Positions 54,480 to 64,000 of a DNA stretch of 64,000 bases are shown one piece after another; position 1 is the first letter of the stretch, and every line of letters begins with the position of its first letter. The position numbers were made by a program, and so were the translations under genes. The DNA is from Fasciola hepatica (Eukaryota; Platyhelminthes; Trematoda; Plagiorchiida; Fasciolidae), in contig CANUEZ040000107.1 of NCBI GenBank assembly GCA_948099385.1, forward strand, positions 2,790,001 to 2,854,000. Direction: 5' to 3'. The notes beneath the pieces were generated by a model, which saw only the letters and a program-made list of their open reading frames with translations, had not been told where the DNA came from and searched no databases.

Positions 54480-55480
54480 CTTTTTTGATCTAACTGGCAC
54501 TGACGTACACTGCTCGATGAGTTTGAAGCTCTCCCATAGAAGCACACCTACGTAGCTTGAGGCAGTAGCGGGCTCTGTCCTTGCTGGAACAGACGGCTCT
54601 ACTCACCAGTCCTCGCTGCTTCCCCTGAACAGCGGCGAGTGATCGCCTCCGGCTGTGTTCATTGGTAATTCTCGACTTTCCTCCTACGCAGTTATCCTGT
54701 CCCAGTCGGCTCGCAGTTACCTTGAGGCCGGATTTTCTTCTAATTTGATAGCACTCAAGAATAGGAGCCCCCGGCAGTCTAGTTTGGTTATCAGAACATA
54801 TACATAAACTGGAAACAACAATGGTCCTATTACGAAACCCTGCCGCGCACCACTGCATGCCCGGCTCACAGCCGATCAGTTGTCTTCGACCTGTATGACG
54901 AAAGCTTTACCACCTAGATAAACCTCTATCCATCTCACCATCTGCGGGGTCACTCCAAGCGCTTTTAACGTGCCCTACGAGAAATGGTTGTTTACCGGGT
55001 CAGAGACCTTTCGAAGGTTCACGCTGTGCACTTCCCCTCGTTTTCCTTGGTATGACCTGCCAGATACTCCAAAAAATGACGGCACACTATTGGGACAGGA
55101 TCTTCTCTTACGGAACTCAGTCTTCAAGTTGGCGATCAATCGGCTATATCGCCGATGCTAATTTAGTCGATCCCTGACCCGTTCCCTCAGTGCTTTGAGT
55201 GCGCTTGGTAGCAGCTTAAGAGACGGTGGTTAGAAGCCACCTTCCGACCCCCTTGTTTTTGAATGGGGAGTACTTGCGTCATCTCCCGGTCGGCCAGTAT
55301 CTCCCGGTGCTCGGAGGTATTTTGAATAGCTGTGTAGTCAGTTCAGCTAGTATGTTAGCCAGGGCTTTTAGAATGGCTGGGCATGTATCAGTCAAACCCA
55401 CAGCCCTGCTACTGTTTAGCCCGTTCATCGCCTGCACATCTTTACCAACTTTAGTGATGACTTCTTCCACAGTGACCTAC
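54480..55480 (-). pseudogene. CR1-I RT fragment
   Basis: On the minus strand, 55470-55279 has MEEVITKVGKDVQAMNGLNS and DTCPAILKALANILAELTTQ (RT entry block). Near 54970 comes KALGVTPQMVRWIEVYLGGK followed by AFVIQVED. Near 54850 the frame gives QGFVIGPLLFPVYVYVL. LLFLSAIKLEENPAS follows where FADDIKLWR is expected, so the catalytic DD is gone. The end is ADWDRITA...EESRELPMN. Neither endonuclease nor C-terminal tail is recognisable. It is a decayed RT core only. Confidence 0.65.
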
Positions 55481-58272
55481 CGTCGGATTAGGGCGGTCTC
55501 GGGCAACCTATCTATCCACACTTTCGTAAAATTTCTCCAAAGTCTGCGCTTTACCATAAGTGATCGTCGACGGCTCTCCGTCTTAGTAGGCTGCACTCCC
55601 TGCAGCAACTCTTGCTATACCTTTAGAAAGGACGTAGCTATGGTAAGCCTTGGAGTAAGTCTTAACCTTACTGGCTAGGGCTGCTTAGCATCCCGCCTTG
55701 AATTCTCGCTCTAACCTAATGACTTTATTACAGGCTCTCATACGTCACACCCAACTCTGGAGTCAGCCTGTACTATCGCTCGGGATACTAACCTTTACGT
55801 GAAATAAATAAACGGACGTTTTTACTTCCGAACCAAGAAATGAAGACAATCGACAAGCCCGATCCACCTAGGAAAGGACGGTTATAATGAATCATGCGGT
55901 ATCTATATATGAAACAATAACAGATCGGAACCTTGAAAATCGTACTTCGTTGCTCACGCTCCCAGACCGATCGCAAGAATAAAACAGAATGAACTTTGCT
56001 GAGCGACCGAGGACAAAACATCCAAACGGTTCGTGAAGAGAAAGGAAATCAAAGCAGTCGATCAAAGAGTGAAGAAAAGGAAGGGATAGCCAGTTCCGGT
56101 GAGCTGACAGAATCAGGCGAACCTTCTCCCATATGCAGTTTGCTACGAAGCTTGAGCGACTGCAATACCGTTTGTTGATCGGCAGAGAAGCTGAGCTTTG
56201 CGGTTAGTAGTTTGCTCCTCGGCGGATCAGCTTGTCCACCGTGGTATTTTACCCAGTCGTTTGATGCTTCAGGGATGGGTGAATGCTTCGGCCAACCTGA
56301 AGAGGAGGTCCCTGATGATGGTCCATCCTCCTTCCACCGTCGGACAGTGGACGCCCCAGGCAACCCTAACAGGTGTTTCCATGATCGCGATGAGGTGTAA
56401 TCTCCTGAAGTTCCCTTGCGTCTTATTCGGCATCCCTGGGTGCTCGTTTGATCATGAACCTGATGGCCACATAGTAACAATTGTGTTACGTTTCTCGCTC
56501 GTGTTCGAGAAGCACGCGTGGAAGCATGGTCAGAGTAAAAGCCAATACCCAAGAAGATAAAATATTAGCAACGTTTACAAGGGAGGTCTCCTGTTTCAGC
56601 CACGGCCAAGTAAAGCTGGACTGATTTCGAAAGGATTAAAAAGAAAACGATTTACACGGCAAGTTCGAATCGACTTCGAACTGGGTTACGGCGGCATAAA
56701 GGATCGGCTAGGCGTGGAATAGCTGTGGTAAAACGTTGTAGTCAGATGTGGAGGATACATTACATGCAGGGCCTTTGCACAAAAGTTATCCGTGAAGGCC
56801 TTCTGGGGGTCGCCGAATGAAGCAAGTCGTTATGAAGCAGACAGACCTGCAAGATTTCGGGGAGAAACAAGGGTAGCGTTAATGAACACGAGAAGGGACA
56901 CTGCTCCATGAGATATGAGGCAATCGCAAGAATGCGAATCAAGGGTCATGGAAAAGGCCACAGCTTACAACCGATGGGAAAGGGGTGAAATCACACGAAA
57001 ACGTGAAAAAGTAATCACTTGGTCACTTTTCCTAAGCTAGGCGGTGAACTTCAGTCAACTTAATTCCTCCAGGTTTCTGGTGAGTACCAGGTCATGCGTA
57101 CTCGGAGTTTGCCCTTTGACTAGCCTGGTCGACAGCTTGACTTTCTGAAAGTGTGGCATGCTGCCCGCCAGCCCGATTGATTGCCTGCTCCATTGGGTGT
57201 CGATGGGAGAAGAAAAGCTCTTCTTATTGGTCTTGGGTTAGATGGAATACCAACTATAAATTTCTGGGTGCCTGTTGGGCTATACTGACGAGACAATCGA
57301 ACATTAGAAGGTCCGCCTTTGGAGTTACATTTAGGCTGCGGTATACACACACTGTACCCATAGGGCTTCACGGAGATAGTAGCCCTCATTATAAATGTTG
57401 TATATTTGGGGTAGATAGGAATTTCCGTGATTGCTGTTCAGGCTTTTTTCGGAATAACGGCATCGCTGCTTATCCAACCCTACCGTCTGCTCTGTCCGTC
57501 CGGCTAGCTCGGCATCCCTTTGTGGTTAGCAACTCCATGGCTGCACTCTAGTGTAACCAAGTCTGTTTTCGTAATGCAGTCGACTCTCATTATGTCATCC
57601 TTGAGTTTCTTCCTGTTGTTTTCCATACTGCAGGGGTTGCTGCACACCACTAGGGTCTCACTCGTGTGTGTGTGTGTGAAAGGGGCACCGAGTCGTCTGT
57701 CTGTCAGACTTTACTAGCCTGTCACTCTAGCTGGCTCTGCGACTAATCACCCGATAATCCTCCCGGCTTCTGCCACTAGACAGGGGTCTTTGAGAGGTGA
57801 ATAACGACTGCAGCTGATTCTGCTATCTTTATCTTGGTGTCCTTGTCCCACCATAGATATATCCTCCACCGGGGGCATGGGTTGGGACAGATGGTGGGCT
57901 ACTATTGTTGATCTCGTGCTCATCAACGGGGTAGAGATGGGTCTCTGTGGGCGGGGTTCCCATCGGAAGTGATTTCGGAGCCCTTTCGTCAGTGGTCGGG
58001 TTACACTAGCAACACCCTATTCGCGTGTTGAACAATTTGGTCCACTCCTGCTAGGATCGTGTCTCGTGATGGTAGATTCCAGAACTCCACTAACACAAGG
58101 AAAAGGCCGTGATTCTCCTCTGGGTTAGCTGACCAGAGACCCAGATAAGGACTACCTCAAGGTTAGCGTGCTCAGGAACATCAGCTTTCCTTAGAGGGTT
58201 CCGTAACTTGATGCCGCAGCCCCCTGAATGGCTAGCTAACCGAAAGTCAGATTGAATCAGGTATCCCTTTCG
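55481..58272. other. No gene recognised; third diverged hairpin repeat near 56484-56540
   Basis: 56491-56545 (TTTCTCG..CGTGTTCGAGAAGCACGCGTG) resembles the hairpin repeat at 28129. A 167-codon minus-strand frame at 56049-56552 has no ATG near its start and no known motif. (TG)n of about 10 bases lies near 57668. I see no exon-like or element-like structure otherwise. Confidence 0.45.
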
Positions 58273-58654
58273 TAACGGTTATTCCAACTGTGAGTAACGC
58301 GAAGCCAATTCAAAGCGAATCCAAAAACCAGAACAAGGTTGATTCGTAGTTTCTACGGTACTGGATTATCAAGTTATACGCATATAAATATATACAAAGA
58401 TCAACTGTACGGCCACAACGTCTAACAACGAGGACCAGAGTTCGACAAATGCCAATGTCAGGTACCACCGTCACAGCAGTCCAAGTTCGAGTCAAAAGTA
58501 TGCCACTTCACGTGAGCAAAATGTAAACAAATGTTGAAGTGTAGTGATTGATGCATGTTGTATTTGTTCCAGGGTCAATAAACTAAAGAGGATAGTCTCA
58601 ACAGTACAAGTATATGACAATGGCTAGGGGAGATTTCCACGCATGTACGTTACA
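58273..58654 (-). repeat. 3' LTR of the BEL/Pao element
   Basis: In element orientation it starts TGTAACG just after a purine-rich tract (GGGAGGATTTGGTGGGCGG) that serves as polypurine tract, and ends CCGTTA; TAACG and CGTTA form short inverted ends. The last 110 bases match the partial 5' LTR. A TATA-like stretch (TATATTTATATG on the minus strand) lies near 58390. Confidence 0.75.
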
Positions 58655-59324
58655 CCGCCCACCAAATCCTCCCATGAAACGGTCAACATCGAAGGAGTAA
58701 ATAGGGGTACTTATTCGCCCTAACCTACCTAGGCCCTAAGTCAGTGCGTACGCAGGTCGCTATGGATTTCGTCTATCGTCGGCCAGTTTCAGACGCTCTC
58801 GCAGGCCTCTTGAGGTTATGCGCCATCTCTCGACGTCTCCGAGTTTCTTCTGAGAATGACACGACATTATCCGAAAAGGGGCTTCCACGTGACTGGGATG
58901 AGTAGACAGATTACGGAATGTGGGTGAAAAGGCTGCCTGAACAAGATTAAAGTACCTGGAAAGATGAAGGCTGAGGATTCATGATAAAAAATAGGGACGG
59001 CTACAGGTTACTCGAACATCAGGGGGTCAACGTGTGTTGTTACCGAAGAAGAAGTAAGTTCGACTCACAACTTATATGCACTTGCACACAGGTTGAATAA
59101 TAATACAGATAGGTCACGAGAAAAGAGATAATTTAACAAACGGTCAGTAAGTGCTTGTTCAAGACCTTTTGCTACTTCACAAACAATGTCGTGTCGTGTG
59201 ATAAACTAACTCCATAGTAAATCGTGAACACCGCATGAAATTAAACACAAATATACTTCGAAGACGGTGTGAAGAGTTGGGTCCTACGGGAGAATCCATG
59301 AGGAATAAATAAATTAATTCAATT
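58655..59324 (-). other. BEL/Pao 3' untranslated region
   Basis: Lies between the end of the integrase C-terminal block and the 3' LTR. No open frame of note. Confidence 0.6.
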
Positions 59325-60793
59325 TCATCTGGTATCAACAGACATGGATTTAGCTCGGTCTGTAGCGTCGACCCCGCCCTCGCCACTGTCACCTTCGGGC
59401 AGACATATCTTACGGATATCTCGCAATACGTCTCCTTTGTTCAGTCTCACCACCACCGTTCGCACGAGGCCATCGATTTCTGTACAGAAGTCCTTGATCA
59501 CTCTAACCGGCCGATCGTCTTTATGTAAGTGGCTCTCCACGAGGATGACCACGTCGCCACTTCTGAACGACCTCTGTTCGGAGATCCAATTTTGCCGAAG
59601 CTGCAGTGTCGGTAAGTACTCCCTGGTCCATCGTTTCCAGAAGGCCTGTGCTAGGTGGTTCACTGGCTTTCATCCAACGATATATGTTCCACGCAGGGTT
59701 TTCGGTGTGGTTGCTCCTACGTTTGGCAGCAGTATTACCAGGTCGTTGGGGGTAAGAGCCGGTTCGCCCTCCGGGTCTGGGACAATCGGCATCGGGGGTC
59801 TGTTGTTCAATATGCGTTCTACTTCTGTTAGTAAAGTAGTCAGCGTCTCGTCGTCGAGGGTTCGTTGTGAGGTCAGGGCTGTGAGTATTCTCCTAGTCGA
59901 TCGTATCGGCCTTTTTCAAACGCCACCACGATGACTGGCATAAGGTGGGTTGAAGTACCATTCTATCCCCTTTGCTACGGTCTTGTTTTGTATTTTGGCG
60001 TGGTCCAGGTGGTTCCACCATTTCTCTAACTCCTTATGAGCCCCAACGAAGTTCGAGCCATTGTCTGAATACATCCTCTTGGGGACGCCCCGCCTTGCGA
60101 TGAACCTTTAAAAGGCCATTAGAAATGAATCGGTAGTCATATTATGCACGACTTCAAGATGGACTGCTCTGGATTGTAGGCATGTTATCAGGCAGCCATA
60201 CCTCTTTTGTGTGCTCCTTTGCTGTCGTACAAGTAACGGGCCAAAGCAGTCGATGCCAATTTCCACGAACGGGCACCATCCCGGTTGGACTCTCACGGCT
60301 GGAAGGGTGGCCATCACTTGTTGGCCTGCTACCGCTCCCCGGAGCCGACAAGTGACGCAGTTGTCTATGACTCGCTTGATCGTCGCTGGTCCCCTTGTCA
60401 CCCAAAATCGTCGACGTATATTTTTCAATAAGTGGTTCAAACCTGCTTGTCCCTCTTCTCGATGTACATGGTCTATCAGACATCTCCTTATGTAGTGGTC
60501 ACCGGGGATTATTATGGGGTGTTTTGTTTCGTACTCTAGATTTGAATGCGTCAGCCGCCCTCCACCTCTAAGTAGTCCGCTGGTTCGCATGGGGTTTAGT
60601 CTTCGGATACTGCTGTGCAACAGCCCGCTTCCTTTGGTGTCATAATCTATCTTGGCTAGCCCGCGGGCCTCGGACGGGAATGCTCCTTATTGCAGTAGGC
60701 GTAGAACGTCGATTTCGGCTTGATTCAGCTCGCCCGGTAGCATTGTCTCCACGTTCAATGCACCAGAAAATAAGTGGAGTTTGGCGTCATTAG
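59325..60793 (-). pseudogene. BEL/Pao integrase and C-terminal DUF5641-like block
   Basis: On the minus strand, 60793-60621 contains GELNQAEIDVLRLLQ. 60620-60108 is the zinc domain (HPIIIPGDHYIRRCLIDHVH, VIDNCVTCRL) and core start (VEIGIDCFGPLLV, first Asp). Next comes MYSDNGSNFVGAHKE (second Asp). The Glu block reads SHRGGV, stop, KRPIRSTRRIL: TGG-GAA has become TGA-AAA, giving a stop and Lys for the catalytic Glu (near 59910). Then ILNNRPPMPIVPDPEG and LTPNDLV. 59663-59325 is the C-terminal block FWKRWTREYLPTLQLR, SGDVVILVE. Confidence 0.85.
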
Positions 60794-60794
60794 T

Positions 60795-62720
60795 TCACTT
60801 GATTCCTGTCAAGCATCTTTGTATTTTGATCTCACCAAGTTGCTCCAGGCTGTGCAGCCAGTCGCGCCATCGCTTATCGTCGTCATCCTGGAGAGGTTCA
60901 TCCCAACCCGTCTCTCTCTGGCACAGCCATTGCGGCAAGCACTTTCCCGGTAATAACCATGGCGAAACGAAACCTAGGGGATCATAGAGGCTTGAGACTG
61001 ATGATAGGATTCCTCTCAGTGTGACTGGTTGTTTGGGTAGGCCCAGAGTGAAAATGAATTCGTTAACTCTGGGTTTCCATTGAAGGCCAAGCTTGCGCGC
61101 CATTTGTAAAGAGGATCCCAAAAGCTCTCTCGTACACTTCATTTTCTCGGACTTTGGGATAACATTGATCACCTCTTGGCCGTTTGAAGTCCATTTAGTG
61201 AGGTTGAATCCCCCGGCACTTAGAGTGGCGATCAGTTCGGTCATATAAAGAATAGCGGTATTTGGGTCGTCAAAGGAACACAAAAAATCGTCCACGTAGA
61301 AGTGGTCCATTGCCCTTCCCAGCAAATTGCTGGTGCCGCCGAAAAGCTTGAGGGGTTTCCGAAGGGCAAAATTAGCACAGAAGGGGGAGGATACCGTCCC
61401 AAAGGGATAAACGGCCAGCCTGTACTCGTCAGGTGCGCGATTCTCGTAGTTTTCAGGCCTCCAGAGAAGAGAAAAGGTCTCTCTATCTTTAACGGGCATC
61501 TTCACTCGTAGAAACATTTTACTTATGTCCGCAGAGAAGGCTACTTTTCTGAGCCGAAAACGACATAAAACCTCGACTAGTGGTGTTGCCCAGTCTGGGC
61601 CCCGTAGCATATGGTCGCTGAATGACACATCCTGACTTTTCGCAGCACAGTCGAAAACCACTCTGACCTTCCCCGGTTTCTTTGGGTTTACTACCGGGTG
61701 ATGGGGTAGGTACCACCTCAAATTTGCTCTGGTAACCGCTGTATCTACTCTCTCCATGTAACCCAAGTCGATGTCATTTTGCATGGCTCCAGTGTATTGT
61801 ATCCTTAATTGTGGTTTCCGGAGCAGCCTGGTTTTGGGGAAGCCTAATCCTTTCAAAGCCATTTCTCGGCTGTTTGGCATGGGTTTCATGTTGGATCTCC
61901 ACTGGATAGGAACCTCGAAACCATCTTTTGCATACTTGACGTTCTCGGCCACCATTTTCAAAGCCAACCTATCTTCCCGTGATGGAGCATCTCTGTCCAT
62001 GGCCAGGTCAGCAAATTCGGTGTTATGCAACTGTTGGAATGCCTGTTCGATGTTCGTCGTTTCCACGGGAATGTAGTTGATTTGTTTGCCGCATCTGCCG
62101 TCTGTACTACCATATAAAGTCCAGCCGAATATAGTGCGCACTGCATAAGATGTTTCGCGGCTTCCTATTCTTTGATCCAGGACCCAATGCGCTTCCGGTA
62201 CATCACAACCAATCAGCAAATCAATTTCGTTATTCTGCCACTCCTCGATCGTAAACCCGTCGAGATGCGGCCACTGAGTCAGAATCGATTGCACTGACTG
62301 AGGTGCTCTCATCAACAGGTCCCTTAAGGTGGATGCTTCTAGGGTTTCTGCTCTATCTTTGTTGACCAAGGAAACGAGTTGTAGGTGCAGTTTGGTCGAC
62401 TTGATGACTTCAGTACAACTCACTGTGCTCACTGCTAATGAAGATTGATTCCCCCTGATCCCATATCTCTCTGCGAACTCCTTCCCTACTAGAGTGGTAA
62501 CCAATCCACTATCTGTGAAGGCCAACGCTCTTATAACCCCAACTGGGGTTCCCACGCCGACTGTTATTACTCCCAGGCAAATGGGCTTGTAGGTGGAGCG
62601 AGACACTGAGCAGACCACACTTGGCTTCGGGGTTTCTTTGGCATTCAAATTCTGGAATTTGTGAAGTAGGTAATGGTACTTCCCAGGGCATCCATCCTGA
62701 CTACAACTGGGCTTTGTTCA
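60795..62720 (-). pseudogene. BEL/Pao protease-reverse transcriptase
   Basis: The frame is open from about 62720 to 60795; the first 617 codons after an internal TTG include all domains. A CxxxxCxxxxHxxxH zinc box (CSQDGCPGKYHYLLH) lies just upstream in the same frame, so gag and pol are one polyprotein. Counting from that TTG: protease TDSGLVTTLVG (D46), IDLLIGCDVPEAH (142-154); RT VVNPKKPGKVRVVFDCAAKS, FSADISKMFLRVKM (D374), YPFGTVSSPFCANFAL, catalytic FYVDDFLCS (451-454), and the tail YDPLGFVSPWLLPGK. The DWLHSLEQLGEIKIQRCL end is followed immediately by a stop at 60795. The RNase H that should follow is absent. Confidence 0.9.
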
Positions 62721-63849
62721 GCACACCGCTGCTCGATGTGAATCGTTGAGCCAGACGAAGCACACGCCCAGTCTCCTGGCCGTTTCCCATCGTTCGTCGA
62801 CGTCTACGTTGCGGAAGCCAGGGCATTCCACCAGGCCATGAGGCGCCCCACACACTTTACGCATCGGCAAGTTTTACCTTCACAAGATAATGCTTGTGTG
62901 TTTGCTCATGGTTGGCTTCTACTTGGTTCCCTGGTCCAGGTTTGCGTCGTCGTAACCCTAGGTAGTTTGCTCGTCTCGCGCACAAGTTGACCGGAGCTAC
63001 TGTTGGCTCTTCGGGCGTGACGGTCTATAAGCTACGTCAGGTCTTCAAATGTGGTTTCTCGCCCAAACCTACTGATCCCTTTGGCCTCCTCGACCCATCT
63101 ACCCTGTAGTTCCATAGGTAAACTGCGCACTATGGTCTCCAATGTAGGCAGTGCTTTCAGGTCCGATCGGTAATCTAGGTGATTCAACGCGATGCTGTAG
63201 TTCTGCATTTTTATCACCAGGCTGGCTAGATAGCCCGACTCGCCTTTGGAGCGTCTTGCCTCTGATAGTAAACCATAGATCAAATTCCGGGCGACTTTAA
63301 ATGGTTGCCCAAATAGGTTTTTCAGAATTTCACGTTCCCGAGTGTAACCTTCTCCGGGGTCCAGCATCGAGCATCCGTCGATTGCTCCCCTGGCCCTTCC
63401 ACGACAGTAATGTAGTACTGTTTAACGAACTCACAGTACTGTTCTGCGCTCCCGTCGGAGGGGGACAATTCCACTCTTGGTAAGTCAATAGCTTGGGTTA
63501 CACTGTTACAAGTCGACTTTGATCGTTCCACGGAACTGCTACGCTGACTGGCTGTATGCTTCGTGGTCTCCAAAGTTACCTCAAGCTCCCGTCTCTGGAG
63601 TTGATCTTTCCTGGCAGATTCCGCCTCTTCCTTAACATGCCTTAGCTGGGTTTATAATTCAGCTATTCTTAATCAATGGATATCATCACCTTTATATTCT
63701 ATACCACTAGCTGAGGTACATGAAATTGCACTGACAGGACTAGCAGACCTAGCAATGTCTAAGGAAGCAGTATCACCGAAAAATACCCCAGGGACTTGCC
63801 GGTTTAATCCCTGTCCAGCTTCGGTTTGTCTATGTCCTCTCCTTGGCAT
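62721..63849 (-). pseudogene. BEL/Pao gag
   Basis: ATG at 63849 starts MPRRGHRQTEAG, a plausible true start just inside the 5' LTR. Two stops follow (after GDDIH and AEL). The frame then reads LPRVELSPSDGSAEQYCEFV near 63480, a DUF1759-type gag start, and LLSEARRSKGESGYLASLVI with LETIVRSLPMELQGRWVEEA (63367-63032). LIDRHAREPTVAPVNL is next. Further stops occur before the zinc box near 62700. Pao gag is normally continuous with pol, as the shared frame here also suggests. Confidence 0.8.
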
Positions 63850-63890
63850 TTTTGATTAACCTCCTCCTGGTGACTACAAGTTGAGTACTT

Positions 63891-64000
63891 TAACGGTTGT
63901 TCCGACTGCGAGTAACGCGAAGCCAATTCAAAGCGAATCCAAAAACCAGAACAAGGTTGATTCGTAGTTTCTACAGTACTGGATTATCAAGTTATACGCA
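63891..64000 (-). repeat. Partial 5' LTR of the BEL/Pao element
   Basis: It matches 58273-58382 at 106 of 110 positions; the remainder lies beyond the window. Confidence 0.9.

Larger units (their letters stand above)
58273..64000 (-). mobile_element. BEL/Pao LTR retrotransposon, cut by the right window edge, defective
   Basis: On the minus strand: partial 5' LTR (64000-63891), gag from ATG at 63849, protease-RT ORF, integrase, a DUF5641-type C-terminal block, and 3' LTR (58654-58273). The 110 LTR bases that can be compared differ at four sites, all transitions. RNase H is missing, gag has several stops, and the integrase has lost its Glu. The RT and the A17-type protease identify it as Pao/BEL. 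Confidence 0.9.

Noticed and set aside
56049..56552. A 167-codon minus-strand frame without stops
   Set aside because: It opens with a non-ATG codon, has no ATG until near its end and shows no recognised motif; kept only as part of the unassigned stretch.
1..64000. CRISPR arrays, tRNA or rRNA genes
   Set aside because: No regularly spaced identical repeats and no cloverleaf or rRNA block were noticed; the TRP-like sequence at 42839 is only a primer binding site.

Overview
This window looks like gene-poor, repeat-saturated DNA from a flatworm, most likely a parasitic one. I see no convincing host gene, tRNA, rRNA or CRISPR array. Nearly everything recognisable is a transposable element. The organism is inferred from the repertoire: RTE-type and CR1-type non-LTR elements, a CsRn1-like Gypsy element with a tRNA-Trp-type primer site, a BEL/Pao element and a CACTA-like DNA transposon occur together in trematodes and tapeworms. 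A large-genome tapeworm is plausible, but the sequence does not prove it.

Layout. 1-371: gag scrap of an LTR element. 389-3556 (+): RTE copy RTE-1 ending in a (GAT)n tail. 3577-4983 (-): RTE-2, lacking its RT. 4984-6593: RTE leader-like DNA. 6594-7500 and 8725-9300 (+): the two ends of RTE-3, with an inverted RT (RTE-4, -) where its own RT should be. 9503-11626: a composite with ~53-bp terminal inverted repeats and an 8-bp target duplication, containing a solo LTR. 12800-16848 (+): CR1-A, the best preserved element, with a 922-codon endonuclease-RT ORF. 17.9-18.1 kb: a GCCCAA-rich block. 18.6-20.25 kb (+): decayed CACTA-like transposase.

From 23.9 to 55.5 kb lie at least eight CR1-like copies (B to I), all on the minus strand. 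CR1-D (31399-35930) keeps ORF1 and the endonuclease in one open frame. At 42415-48218 a complete CsRn1-like Gypsy element (+), with ~424-bp LTRs, PBS, gag, protease, RT, RNase H and integrase, interrupts CR1-G, whose two halves sit at 48816-48219 and 42414-40863. 58273 to the right edge (-) is a BEL/Pao element whose 5' LTR is cut by the window end.

State of the elements. Almost all are dead. Gypsy has stops in gag and pol, frameshifts and a destroyed integrase triad, yet its LTRs are nearly identical. Pao has lost RNase H and its integrase Glu. CR1-A ORF2 is intact but has no in-frame ATG before its endonuclease and overlaps ORF1 in the -1 frame. No host regulatory signals were identified; the LTRs, PBS, polypurine tract and simple-repeat tails are element parts.
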